From an uncultured Eubacteriales bacterium (lineage in GTDB: Bacteria; Bacillota; Clostridia; Oscillospirales; Oscillospiraceae): 55,769 bases of DNA. The notes under the pieces are model-generated. The model was not told the origin of the DNA and did no database searches. It worked only from the letters and a program-made list of their open reading frames with translations. The translations under genes were made by a program, and so were the position numbers. The DNA lies in the NCBI GenBank assembly GCA_900319635.1, contig ONPF01000011.1, positions 1-55,769 on the forward strand. The letters run 5' to 3'. This document shows, piece by piece, positions 35,544 to 44,046 of the stretch. Position 1 is the first letter of the stretch, and every line of letters starts with the position of its first letter.

Positions 35544-35687
35544 GGCGCTCCCCCTTCCCGCCCGTTCCGCGTCCTCGCTTTATTGTAACCGTGCGCGGGG
35601 AGAAAGGAAAGCGTTTTTCCATACAAAAGGCCCTTCCTTGTATAAAACGCCCAATCTCTCCGTTCAAAATTCAGTAATAAATACGAC

Positions 35688-35716
35688 TTGACGAGCCGGC
35701 CGTGATTCAGTATGAT
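35688..35716 (+). promoter_or_regulatory. promoter of the second membrane hydrolase
   Basis: TTGACG (35688-35693), 17 bp, TATGAT (35711-35716). The -10 box is inside the left arm of the inverted repeat at 35710-35751. Confidence 0.8.
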
Positions 35717-35751
35717 AAAAATAGATCCTCGTGGATATATTTTTATCATAC
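35710..35751. promoter_or_regulatory. 42-bp inverted repeat overlapping the -10 and start site
   Basis: GTATGATAAAAATA (35710-35723) and its perfect complement (35738-35751), with the inner ATCC/GGAT also paired, leaving one mismatch and a 4-base loop. It covers the -10 and the predicted start near 35723, an ideal repressor site; as RNA only part of it would be transcribed. Confidence 0.7.
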
Positions 35752-35831
35752 GGGATCGCAAAAAGCAAGCCCCCCAGCAAAAAAGACCCGGAAGAGAAAT
35801 GAGAGAACGCGAAAAAGAAAGGAGAACCGAG

Positions 35832-37784
35832 ATGCGCAACAAAAAATACCGGCTGTTGATCCTCATCGCCTGTGCGATGCTTCTGGTCAGCATGGTCGGA
35901 ACCGCGCTGATGGAGTCGGCCTTCATCGGCGTGAAACGGACCGAGTACAACATCAATCTGACTGACCTGGCCGCTAAGATCGAGGAGAACAACGCGAAAA
36001 CCGGCAGAGACATCCAGATCCACTTCTCCCAGAACAAGATCAGCAACTTCCACTTCCGCCTCTTCGTCCCCACGAGCGCCACGGCGGAGAATCCCGCCCC
36101 CGCCATCGTGTGCTGCCACGGCGGCACCAACGTGCTGGAGCTGCAGATGCCCCTCTATGTGGAGCTGGCCCGCCGCGGCTACGTGGTCATTTCCATGGAC
36201 ATGGCCGGCCACGGCGAGAGCTCCAACGCCATCAACGGCATGACCAGCAACTCCAACGGCATGCTGGCCGCGGTGGAGTTCCTGATGAGCATGCCGGAGG
36301 TCGACCCGAACAACATCGGCGTCACCGGCCACAGCTTCGGCAACAGCTCCTGCGTGAACACCCTGGCCGTGCTGAACACGCCCGGCTCCACCCAGCGGGT
36401 AAAGGCCTGGGTCGACGGCGACGGCCTGCGCTATCTGGCCAGCGTCACGCCTGACATCGCCGAGGGCCTGTACCTGACCATCGGCGTGGCCAAGTACGGC
36501 GAGACCAACATGCCCAACGGCTATGCCTTCCTGAGCGGTCCCACCGCCCAGAACCTGCTGGGCATCTTCTCCCCCGGCTTCACCGGCAAAGAGGCGGTGA
36601 ACGGCCAGTGGTACGACGCTTCCGGCCCGGTGGACACCCCGCCCGCCGGCACCCCCCTGGACACCGACGGCGGCCTGAAGATCGTCCAGTACAAGGGCAC
36701 GCACCCCATGTGGCACTTCTCCCTGCCCACCACCGCCATCGCCATCAACGGCTTCTATGAGTCCCTGGGCGTGCCCGCCGGGCGCAGCCTCATCCCCGCC
36801 AACAAGCAGATCTGGCCCCTTGAGGTGTGCTTCGAGCTGCTGGGCCTGCTGGGCTTCTTCCTGCTGCTCTTCCCCGTGGTCGCCCTCCTGGCGGAGACCA
36901 AGCTCTTCTCCCGCATCAAGCGGAGCTACCCCGAGGACAAGGCCCTGCCCGCCTTCAAGAACGGCCGCAGCGCCCTCATCACGGTGCTGACCATCGCCGC
37001 CTGCATGCTGTTCTCCTACTTCAGCTACGCCTGGCTGGGTAAGTTCAACGACACCGGCCCGGACGGCCCCTCCCTCTTCAACGCCAACGCCTACCCGGCC
37101 GAGGGCATGGCCACCAACTTCGTGGCGCTCTGGACCCTGCTCTGCGGCGCCTTCACCCTGGTCACGATCCTGCTCAACTACGGCGCCCGGTGGCTCTTCG
37201 GCAAGAAGGACCGGGAAAAGCTGGGCAATCCCTTCGGCAGCCTGGCGGTGGACAGCGTGTCCCAGTTCCTGTACACGGTCCTCTTCGCCTTTGTCGTGGT
37301 GGGCATCCTGTACATCCCCGTGGCCATCGCCGGACTGGTGTTCAAGGCCGACTTCCGCATCTGCACCCTGGCCGTCCAGGTCGGCTCGCTGCGCTGGCTG
37401 CCCACGGTGCTGCTCCGCTACCTGCCCCTGTGGCTGATGTTCTATGTGCCCTACGCGGCGATGAACGCCAACACCCGCTTCAAGGACATGCCGGAATGGC
37501 TGAGCACGCTGATCTGCACCCTGGCCAACGGCCTGCCCCTGACCATCTTCCTCATCGTCCAGTACAGCAACATCTTCACCAAGGGAACTGTCATGCCCTA
37601 CAACAGCATGGCCGGCCTCATCGCCTTCACCCTGATCCCGGTCCTGGCCTTCGCCGCCGTCAGCTCCCGCTACATCTACAAGAAGACCGGCAGCGCCTGG
37701 GCCGCGGGCATGATCAACGGCCTGATCTTCTGCCTGATGATGGTCTACGGCAATGCCTGGCGGACCGACTTCTTCCTCATGTAA
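35832..37784 (+). CDS. alpha/beta hydrolase fused to a polytopic membrane domain (paralogue)
   Basis: A 650-residue protein; the start is the ATG at 35832 behind AAAGGAG, giving a clean N-terminal membrane segment (about 7-30). The extracytoplasmic hydrolase has AIVCCHGGTN (91-100), SMDMAGHGESS (about 121-131), nucleophile Ser168 in GVTGHSFGNSS, and a candidate His in YKGTHPMWHF. About nine membrane helices follow from residue 305 on. Shared marks with the 13099-15345 protein: FKADFRI versus FKVDLRI, a RYxPxxxxFY stretch, and KTGSAWAAGMINGLIF near the end. The promoter carries a palindrome over its -10. Confidence 0.85.
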   Translation: MRNKKYRLLILIACAMLLVSMVGTALMESAFIGVKRTEYNINLTDLAAKIEENNAKTGRDIQIHFSQNKISNFHFRLFVPTSATAENPAPAIVCCHGGTNVLELQMPLYVELARRGYVVISMDMAGHGESSNAINGMTSNSNGMLAAVEFLMSMPEVDPNNIGVTGHSFGNSSCVNTLAVLNTPGSTQRVKAWVDGDGLRYLASVTPDIAEGLYLTIGVAKYGETNMPNGYAFLSGPTAQNLLGIFSPGFTGKEAVNGQWYDASGPVDTPPAGTPLDTDGGLKIVQYKGTHPMWHFSLPTTAIAINGFYESLGVPAGRSLIPANKQIWPLEVCFELLGLLGFFLLLFPVVALLAETKLFSRIKRSYPEDKALPAFKNGRSALITVLTIAACMLFSYFSYAWLGKFNDTGPDGPSLFNANAYPAEGMATNFVALWTLLCGAFTLVTILLNYGARWLFGKKDREKLGNPFGSLAVDSVSQFLYTVLFAFVVVGILYIPVAIAGLVFKADFRICTLAVQVGSLRWLPTVLLRYLPLWLMFYVPYAAMNANTRFKDMPEWLSTLICTLANGLPLTIFLIVQYSNIFTKGTVMPYNSMAGLIAFTLIPVLAFAAVSSRYIYKKTGSAWAAGMINGLIFCLMMVYGNAWRTDFFLM

Positions 37785-37949
37785 CACGATTCCGCGAGCA
37801 AGCCGCTCTTCTCCTTCCTCTCCTCCCTCGCAAAACCGCATAAACCCTTTTCGCCGCAAGCGGGCCCCCCCGCTTGCGGCGAAGCTATTCTCGGCGGCCA
37901 AAGGCCCGGGCGGCTCTCCGCGCACGGCTTCCGCGCTCCCATAGGCGGC

Positions 37950-38160
37950 TGTCCTCCGTGTCCGCGGGCGGGGACCGGCGTTTCCGTGTGTCCGCGGGAG
38001 GGGCAAGCCCCTCCCCTACGGCATCATTCCTCCGTGTCCGCGGGCGGAGACCGGCGTTTCCATGTGTCTGCGGGCGGAGACCGGCGTTTTCGTGTGTCCG
38101 CGGGCGGAGACCGGCGTTTTCGTGTGTCCGCGGGAGGGGCAAGCCCCTCCCCTACGGTAT
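37950..38160. repeat. 30-bp tandem repeats with embedded palindromic units
   Basis: TCCGCGGGCGG starts at 37961, 37991, 38037, 38067, 38097 and 38127: a 30-bp period broken once by a 46-bp unit. Two copies carry the palindrome GGAGGGGCAAGCCCCTCC. The repeats touch with no unique spacers. Frames through it code ten-residue repeats in all phases, which is a by-product. Confidence 0.85.
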
Positions 38161-38275
38161 CATTCCTCCGTTCCTTCGCTCCTCCGTTCCTTCGTTCCTC
38201 CGCTCCTCCGTTCCTTCGTCCCTTCATTCCTTCATTCCTTCATTTCTTCATTCCTTCATTCCTTCATATCACCCC
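38161..38275. repeat. pyrimidine-rich simple repeat tract
   Basis: About 115 bases of CCTTCGTT-, TCCGTTCC- and CCTTCATT-type units with an 8-base period near the end. One strand has almost no purine. It ends at the stop of the gene at 38264. Confidence 0.8.
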
Positions 38276-38605
38276 CGTGAGCTTGAGGATCACCAGCGCG
38301 CCCAGGAGCAGCAGTGCCGCCGGCCAGAGGGGGAGCCGCCGCCCGGCGGGCAAGAGACCGCCCGCCTCCGCCCGGGCGGCCTCCTGCGCCTGGCGCAGCA
38401 GCTCCTCCCGGCTGCAGTCGGGGTCGGAGAGCGCCTCTTCCTTCAGAACATAGATCACCTCCCGAAACCGGGGATCCCGGGGCTTGACCACGATCACGTT
38501 CCGGGTCAGCCCCCGGGGCGGGGGCGGCGTCCTTCTGCGCCGCTCCCCGGGGCGAAAAAGCCGGTCCCGCAGCCCCTCCAGCCGGAAACGAAGCCGTCCT
38601 CTCAT
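38264..38605 (-). CDS. small tail-anchored membrane protein of unknown function
   Basis: A 113-residue protein overlapping the spoIIE stop by 4 nt (ATGA), so it is co-translated with it. The N-terminal half is very Arg-rich (RLRFRLEGLRDRLFRPGERRRR), the middle has VIVVKPRDPRFREVIYVLKEEAL and a helix, and the last 20 residues are a membrane segment (LWPAALLLLGALVILKLTG). It looks tail-anchored with the basic part in the cytoplasm. Position suggests a sporulation role; I do not recognise the family. The last codons run into the pyrimidine tract. Confidence 0.7.
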   Translation of the reverse strand: MRGRLRFRLEGLRDRLFRPGERRRRTPPPPRGLTRNVIVVKPRDPRFREVIYVLKEEALSDPDCSREELLRQAQEAARAEAGGLLPAGRRLPLWPAALLLLGALVILKLTGVI

Positions 38606-40926
38606 GCCCGTTCCTCCACCCGGACCGCAACCACCGTCATGTCATCTCCCGCGCCGTAGAGCCCTTCCGCCTCCCGCAGCACCCTGCGGGCAAGCCCCTT
38701 CATATCCGTCTGCTCTTCGCGCAGGAGCGCTTTCAGCCAGTCGTCGTCCGGATCTGCGATCACGCCGTCGGTGGCGATGAGGGCGGTGTTTCCGGGGCGC
38801 AGCTGCATCCGCACCAGATCCGGCGCAGCCCCGTCACATAGGCTCAGCCCTGCCGCCAGGCTCTCCCCCTTGATGCGCCGGACGGCCTTGCCGCTTCTCA
38901 CATAGGAGGGAGCGGCGCCGTACTTATAAAAACAGGTCTCCCCGGTGAAGAGATCCACGCACATCAGATCCACCGTGACATAGCCCCAGCTGTCCCCGCC
39001 CCGCAGCAGCAGGACGGAGTTGAGGATCTTCATGGCCGCCGCCGGGTCTGCCCCGGAGCGCAGGAACTTCTCCAGGATGGCCACCACCCGGGCGCTGTCC
39101 TTCGCCGCCTCCTCTCCGGTGCCCATGCCGTCGGCCAGGATGACGCAGAGCACCCCCGCGTCGGTTTTGAAGTAGCTGCCCTTGTCCCCGCTGACCCGCT
39201 CCCCCTTCTTCTTCAGCGCAGCGATCCCCACGGAGACGGCCAGGGGCTCTGCCTCCAGCAGCGTCAGGCGGCTGCTGCCCTCCCGGCCCTCCTCCGGGCT
39301 GCAGAGCCGCACGCCCACCACCGAGGACAGGCGCTCCAGATAGTTCTCCTGCCGGGTCAGGGGCGTAAGGCGGCCGCTCTCGATCACCACGCGCAGTCTC
39401 CCCCGGCCGTCCCGGTACACGGCGGTCTCCGCGTCGATGTCCAGGCTCCGCAGATAGCGCAGCAGGCGGCGCTCGGCCAGAGGGTCGGCGCCGTTCAGGC
39501 TGCCCAGCTCCGCGGCCACCCGCCCCAGAAGCTGGGAGATGTCGGTATATTGCCCCCAGGCCACGCTCCGGTTCTCCTCCAGGCGGGCGCGCAGCTGCCG
39601 CTTGTAGTTGAGCCCCCGCAGCTCCGCGTTCACCGCCGCCACGAAGTCCGGCAGCTTGAGGCAGCGCTCCCGGAAGTGCCCGGGCAGATCCGCCTCCTGC
39701 AGGCTCCCCTTCTCCTTCATGGCCTGGGTGGCATCGTTCATGGCGGAGAGGGTGTCCATGTACTCCGCGTTCCAGCAGCGGTTCTTGCTCGCGCAGGAGA
39801 CGCAGGCCACGTCCGCCGCCCGGTCGAAAACCCGGGCCACGTTCTCCTCGCTGTAGGGCTCCCGCAGGCCCTCCTGCACCGTCTGGAACAGCTCGCCGTA
39901 GGCCTCGCCCAGCTGCCGCAGCCGCCCCGCCACATAGCGGCGGAGGCCGGATTCGCCGCTGCCCCGCTCCGCCACCTGCAGGAGGGTGCCCACCTGATCC
40001 AGCAGGCTCCCGGGCAGCAGCATGAACAGCACCGAGGCGCAGAAGCACTCGATCAGCGCCGCGGTATAGACCTCCGTGCTCCAGGCGCAGACCACCGCCA
40101 GCGCGTCCGCCAGCAGGAAGGACAGCACAAAGAGGAAGCGTCCGTGCCGGCCGAAGACCCCCGAGAGCAGCCCGCAGAAGGCATAGGCCATGGTGTAGAA
40201 GGGCGCGCCGGTGCTGGCGATGTCCACTGCGAGACCCAGCACCGTCCCCACCGCGGCGCCGGTGAGCATCCCGCCCTTCATGGCGGTGGCCATCACCAGC
40301 AGCAGCGCCAGGAGCCGCCCCACGGAGATCCCGCCGGGCAGCACCAGGCGGGACAGGGTCATCAGCAGGCAGGCGCCCAGGATCATCAGCGAAACGCTGT
40401 GCCGCAGCTCCTCTGTCTCGGTGCTCCGCCGGGCGCCGGACAGAGCCTCCCGAAAAAAATAGGCGCCTCCGAAGGCCAGCGCGGTCTCCAGAAAGAGCTC
40501 CGCCCAGAGAGGCCTTGGCGCCGCGCCGTAGGCGAAGCTCCCCAGATAGCCCGTCATCGCCATGACCACCCCCGCCGCCGCCGGCATAAAGAGCGGCTGC
40601 CGGTAGGCGGGGGTCTCGTGGCTCACATAGCCCACCGTGTAGACCAGCACCGCGGCCGCCAGATACCGCAGCCCCCAGTCCAGTCCGCTGCCGGTGAGAT
40701 AGCCAAGCGACGCACCCAGCAGCGCCGACACCCCCGCCGCCCCCGGCCCCGCGCAGGCCACGAAGGCCATCCCGAAGGGGCCTCCGGTGCCCAGCACCCG
40801 GGCGCAGGAGAGGGTATAGCCCAACAGAAAAAAGATCCCCCAGCGCGCCGCAACACGCATCTGCTTTCCCGCGCCAGCCTCCAGCTCCCGGAGAAGAGAC
40901 AGGCGTTTTTCTCCCTCAACTGCCAT
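38602..40926 (-). CDS. spoIIE: stage II sporulation protein E
   Basis: A 774-residue SpoIIE. The start is the ATG at 40926, seven bases behind GGAGGG. Region I: about ten membrane helices (residues 30-310). Region II: a central helical part (about 320-560) with a CVSCASKNRCWN cysteine motif. Region III: a PP2C phosphatase with GDKGSYFKTDAGVLCVILADGMGTGEEA, then ALIATDGVIADPDDDWL and GAGDDMTVVAVRV, carrying the metal-binding Asp residues. It dephosphorylates SpoIIAA in the forespore and so releases sigma-F. The promoter has the 21-bp spacer and a Spo0A-like box. Confidence 0.95.
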   Translation of the reverse strand: MAVEGEKRLSLLRELEAGAGKQMRVAARWGIFFLLGYTLSCARVLGTGGPFGMAFVACAGPGAAGVSALLGASLGYLTGSGLDWGLRYLAAAVLVYTVGYVSHETPAYRQPLFMPAAAGVVMAMTGYLGSFAYGAAPRPLWAELFLETALAFGGAYFFREALSGARRSTETEELRHSVSLMILGACLLMTLSRLVLPGGISVGRLLALLLVMATAMKGGMLTGAAVGTVLGLAVDIASTGAPFYTMAYAFCGLLSGVFGRHGRFLFVLSFLLADALAVVCAWSTEVYTAALIECFCASVLFMLLPGSLLDQVGTLLQVAERGSGESGLRRYVAGRLRQLGEAYGELFQTVQEGLREPYSEENVARVFDRAADVACVSCASKNRCWNAEYMDTLSAMNDATQAMKEKGSLQEADLPGHFRERCLKLPDFVAAVNAELRGLNYKRQLRARLEENRSVAWGQYTDISQLLGRVAAELGSLNGADPLAERRLLRYLRSLDIDAETAVYRDGRGRLRVVIESGRLTPLTRQENYLERLSSVVGVRLCSPEEGREGSSRLTLLEAEPLAVSVGIAALKKKGERVSGDKGSYFKTDAGVLCVILADGMGTGEEAAKDSARVVAILEKFLRSGADPAAAMKILNSVLLLRGGDSWGYVTVDLMCVDLFTGETCFYKYGAAPSYVRSGKAVRRIKGESLAAGLSLCDGAAPDLVRMQLRPGNTALIATDGVIADPDDDWLKALLREEQTDMKGLARRVLREAEGLYGAGDDMTVVAVRVEERA

Positions 40927-40961
40927 AACCAAGCCCTCCATAGTTTACATAAGGTGAGTTC

Positions 40962-40994
40962 ATTATAGTTATGTCATTTCGTGAAGGGGGTCAA
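40962..40994 (-). promoter_or_regulatory. spoIIE promoter with long spacer and Spo0A-like box
   Basis: Minus strand TTGACC (40994-40989), 21-bp spacer, TATAAT (40967-40962). In the spacer, TCACGAA (40984-40978) matches the 0A box TGNCGAA at six of seven. Spo0A-activated sigma-A promoters of B. subtilis spoIIE and spoIIG have the same over-long spacer. Confidence 0.7.
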
Positions 40995-41057
40995 ACGGCG
41001 CTGTTGAATCGGACAACATTGCCGGGAGAAATAGGCGGAAACGTACGGCCACAAGAC

Positions 41058-41100
41058 AGTTTTGAGTTTTGAGTTTTGAGTTTTCAGTTTTCAGTTTTGA
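41058..41100. repeat. TTTTGAG/TTTTCAG heptamer array, copy B
   Basis: Six successive heptamers of TTTTGAG or TTTTCAG in the gap between spoIIE and the phosphoketolase gene. Confidence 0.8.
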
Positions 41101-41475
41101 GAGGACGGGGCTGCGGGATGCAGGCTTGGCCTGCCGCCCACCGCATCCACGTCCCCGCAGGGGCGGCTGTCAGTCGCCCGCGTTCCCCTGCCTCCCCTGA
41201 AAGGGGAGGTGGCTGAGCCGCCTGCGGCGAGGCCGGAGGGGTAGCCCGAAGAGGGAAACCCCTCAGTCACCGCCGTCAAACGGCGGCGACAGCTCCCCTT
41301 TCAGGGGAGCCATTTTCCCCACGTTGTCGACAGTCTGAACGCCCCGGCGAAAGCCGGGGCGTTTTGCTGCGGGCGGCTGATAGCCGCCCGCAGACCCGCG
41401 TCTGCGCCCGACAGGCGGACGAGCAATGCTCGTCCCTACGATAAAAGGATCGCGCCCCGGCGAAAGCCGGGGCGC
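41101..41475. repeat. composite repeat block in the spoIIE-xfp gap
   Basis: A gene-free stretch: GGGGCGGCTGTCAGTCGCC-type palindromes (41157-41180, 41370-41390), a composite unit with CTCCCCTGAAAGGGGAG (about 41197) and CTCCCCTTTCAGGGGAG (about 41294) at its ends, and two copies of the GCCCCGGCGAAAGCCGGGGC hairpin (about 41342-41361 and 41454-41473), the second the likely terminator of the phosphoketolase gene. No open frame is credible. Confidence 0.75.
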
Positions 41476-41479
41476 TTCT

Positions 41480-41506
41480 CAAAACTCAAATCTCAAAACT
41501 CAAAAC
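41480..41506. repeat. heptamer array, copy C
   Basis: CTCAAAA and CTCAAAT heptamers, i.e. TTTTGAG on the minus strand, about 10 nt past the phosphoketolase stop. Confidence 0.8.
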
Positions 41507-41514
41507 TGCAGAGT

Positions 41515-43881
41515 TCAGGTCCACTTCCAGTTGGTGACCTCGGGCAGATCCACGCCGTACTCGGCGATATACTGCTTGTGCTCCACCAGCTTGTCCTTCA
41601 TCTGCTGGATCAGGTAGGCGCCCCGGTTGCCCAGCTTGGGCAGGTTGTATACCGCCGCCATGACCAGGTTGAAGCGATCCAGGTGGTTCAGCACCCGCAT
41701 GTCGAAGGGCGTGGTGATGGTGCCCTCCTCGATATAGCCGCGGACGTGCAGATTCTTGTTCGCGCGCTTGTAGGTCAGCTCGTGGATCAGGCTGGGATAG
41801 CCGTGGAAGGCGAAGAGGATGGGCTTATCCCTGGTGAACAGCAGGTCGTACTCCTGCTGGCTCAGGCCGTGGGGATGCTGGGAGCTGTCCTGCAGCCGCA
41901 TCAGATCCACCACGTTCACCACCCGGATCTTCAGCTCCGGGAAGGCGTCCCGCAGGATGGTGACGGCGGCCAGGGTCTCCAGAGTGGGGGTATCGCCGCA
42001 GCAGGCCATGACGATGTCCGGCTCCTCGCCCTTGTCGGTGGACGCCCACTGCCAGATGCCGATGCCCTGGGTGCAGTGCTTCACCGCCTGCTCCATGGTC
42101 AGCCACTGGGGACGGGGGTGCTTGGAGGCCACGATGGCGTTCACATAGTTGCGGGAGCGGATGCAGTGGTCAAAGCAGCTCAGGAGGCAGTTGGCGTCGG
42201 GGGGCAGGTAGAGGCGCACCACGTCCGCCTTTTTGTTCACCATGTGATCCAGGAAGCCCGGATCCTGGTGGGTAAAGCCGTTGTGATCCTGCTGCCAGAC
42301 GTTGGAGGCCAGCACATAGTTGAGGGAGGCGATCTTATGCCGCCAGGGCAGCTGGTTGCAGACCTTGAGCCACTTGGCGTGCTGGGAGAACATGGAGTCC
42401 ACGATGCGGATAAAGGCCTCGTAGCTGGTGAAGAAGCCGTGGCGGCCGGTGAGCAGATAGCCCTCCAGCATGCCCTGGCACACGTGCTCGGAGAGCATGG
42501 AGTCCATGACCCGCCCGTCGGGGGACAGATGGTCGTCGTCCCCGGTGATCTGGCCCATCCAGATCCGGTCGGTCTCCTCGAAGACCGGGGTCAGGCGGTT
42601 GGAGGTGGTCTCATCCGGGCCGAAGGAGCGGAAGTTCCGGGCGTCCCGGTTGAGCTGATAGATGTCGCGGACGAACTCGCCCACCTTGGCCATGTCCTGG
42701 GCCTCCACCGCGCCGGGGAAGGGCACCTCCACCGCGTAGTCCCGGAAGTCCGGCATCCGCAGATCCCGCATCAGCAGGCCGCCGTTGGCGTGGGGATTGG
42801 CGCCCATGCGGCGCTTGCCCTTGGGGGGCAGCTCCTTCAGCGCCTGCACCGGCTCGCCGTTTTCATCGAACAGCTCCTCCGGGCGATAGCTCTTGAGCCA
42901 GCTCTCGATCTGGCGGATGTGCGCCTCGCTGTCGGGCTGGATGGGCACCTGGTGCGCCCGCCAGTAGTCCTCCACCTTGGCCCCGTCCACATAGTCCGGC
43001 CCCGTCCAGCCCTTGGGGCTGCGCAGCACGATCATGGGCCAGCGGGGGCGCTCGGTGACGCCCTCCTCCCGGGCGGCCTTCTGGAAGCCCAGGATGCTCT
43101 CGATGCATTTGTCCAGCGTGTCCGCCATCTTGCGGTGCATGTCCGCCGGGTCGCTGCCCTCCACAAAGTAGGGCTGCCAGCCGCAGCCGATGAAGAAGCT
43201 CTCCAGCTCCTCATGGGAGATGCGGGCAAAGAGGGTGGGGTTTGCGATCTTGTAGCCGTTCAGGTGCAGGATGGGCAGCACCGCCCCGTCGTTTTTCGGG
43301 GAGAGGAACTTGTTGAGCTGCCAGGAGGTGGCCAGCGGGCCGGTCTCGGCCTCGCCGTCGCCCACCACGGTGGCGGCGATGAGGCTGGGATTATCCGTCA
43401 CGGCGCCGAAGGCATGGGCCAGGGAATAGCCCAGCTCGCCGCCCTCGTTGATGGAGCCGGGAGTCTCCGGCGCCACATGGCTGGGGATGCCGCCGGGGAA
43501 GGAAAAGCGCTTGAAGAGCCGCTGCATGCCCTCTTTATCCCGGCTGATGTCGGGGTAGACCTCCTGATAGCTGCCGTCCAGCCAGTCCTGGGCCACCATG
43601 GCGTTGCCGCCGTGGCCGGGGCCGGAGAGGTAGATCATGTCCAGGTCATATTTCTTGATGACCCGGTTCAGATGGGTGTAGATGAAATTCTGGCCCGGGC
43701 AGGTGCCCCAGTGGCCCACGATCTTTTTCTTGATGTGCTGGGTGGAGAGGGGTTTTTCCAGAAGGGGGTTGTCCAGCAGGTAGAGCTGGCAGGCCGTGAG
43801 GTAGTTGGCTGCGCGCCAGTAGGCGTCCATCAGCTGAAGCTCCGCAGCGGCTGCCGGGGTATACGCGCGTTTTTCTTCCAT
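41515..43881 (-). CDS. xfp: xylulose-5-phosphate/fructose-6-phosphate phosphoketolase
   Basis: A 788-residue thiamine-diphosphate enzyme: xylulose 5-phosphate (or fructose 6-phosphate) + Pi to acetyl phosphate + glyceraldehyde 3-phosphate (or erythrose 4-phosphate). Family motifs: [46 protein letters not shown] (diphosphate-binding), and the central PxGxGHK-like [11 protein letters not shown]. The C-terminal domain has SxCF...RSRNYVN and QPRPQWLT-like blocks. AGGAGGCC precedes the ATG. Full length. Which sugar is preferred is not readable. It gives the cell a bypass from pentoses to acetate. Confidence 0.96.
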   Translation of the reverse strand: MEEKRAYTPAAAAELQLMDAYWRAANYLTACQLYLLDNPLLEKPLSTQHIKKKIVGHWGTCPGQNFIYTHLNRVIKKYDLDMIYLSGPGHGGNAMVAQDWLDGSYQEVYPDISRDKEGMQRLFKRFSFPGGIPSHVAPETPGSINEGGELGYSLAHAFGAVTDNPSLIAATVVGDGEAETGPLATSWQLNKFLSPKNDGAVLPILHLNGYKIANPTLFARISHEELESFFIGCGWQPYFVEGSDPADMHRKMADTLDKCIESILGFQKAAREEGVTERPRWPMIVLRSPKGWTGPDYVDGAKVEDYWRAHQVPIQPDSEAHIRQIESWLKSYRPEELFDENGEPVQALKELPPKGKRRMGANPHANGGLLMRDLRMPDFRDYAVEVPFPGAVEAQDMAKVGEFVRDIYQLNRDARNFRSFGPDETTSNRLTPVFEETDRIWMGQITGDDDHLSPDGRVMDSMLSEHVCQGMLEGYLLTGRHGFFTSYEAFIRIVDSMFSQHAKWLKVCNQLPWRHKIASLNYVLASNVWQQDHNGFTHQDPGFLDHMVNKKADVVRLYLPPDANCLLSCFDHCIRSRNYVNAIVASKHPRPQWLTMEQAVKHCTQGIGIWQWASTDKGEEPDIVMACCGDTPTLETLAAVTILRDAFPELKIRVVNVVDLMRLQDSSQHPHGLSQQEYDLLFTRDKPILFAFHGYPSLIHELTYKRANKNLHVRGYIEEGTITTPFDMRVLNHLDRFNLVMAAVYNLPKLGNRGAYLIQQMKDKLVEHKQYIAEYGVDLPEVTNWKWT

Positions 43882-43912
43882 GGCAAGGCCTCCTTTAATT
43901 CGGTATGGTATT

Positions 43913-43940
43913 ATTGTAACACCAGCCGTTCAGATTGCAA
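43913..43940 (-). promoter_or_regulatory. xfp promoter
   Basis: Minus strand TTGCAA (43940-43935), 16 bp, TACAAT (43918-43913). Confidence 0.7.
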
Positions 43941-43995
43941 AGCAATTCTTCCCGTTTTTTCGGATTTTCTGTCCCGGCTCCGGAGAGCTTTTCCC

Positions 43996-44024
43996 TTGTA
44001 ATCCCCGGGCCGGCATGATAGAAT
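43996..44024 (+). promoter_or_regulatory. mgtE promoter
   Basis: TTGTAA (43996-44001), 17 bp, TAGAAT (44019-44024). The first in-frame ATG (44023) overlaps the -10 and therefore cannot be the start of translation. Confidence 0.75.
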
Positions 44025-44046
44025 GAACGAACCGGAGGTGATCGCT

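Noticed and set aside
37885-38142. Repeat-coded peptide with RTHENAGLRP-type units
   Set aside because: A by-product of the 30-bp DNA repeat, present in several frames and both strands.
37950-38160. CRISPR array
   Set aside because: The 30-bp units touch each other, so there are no unique spacers, and there are no cas genes.
44023-44046. N-terminal extension MNEPEVIA of MgtE
   Set aside because: The ATG overlaps the -10 box and has no ribosome site.
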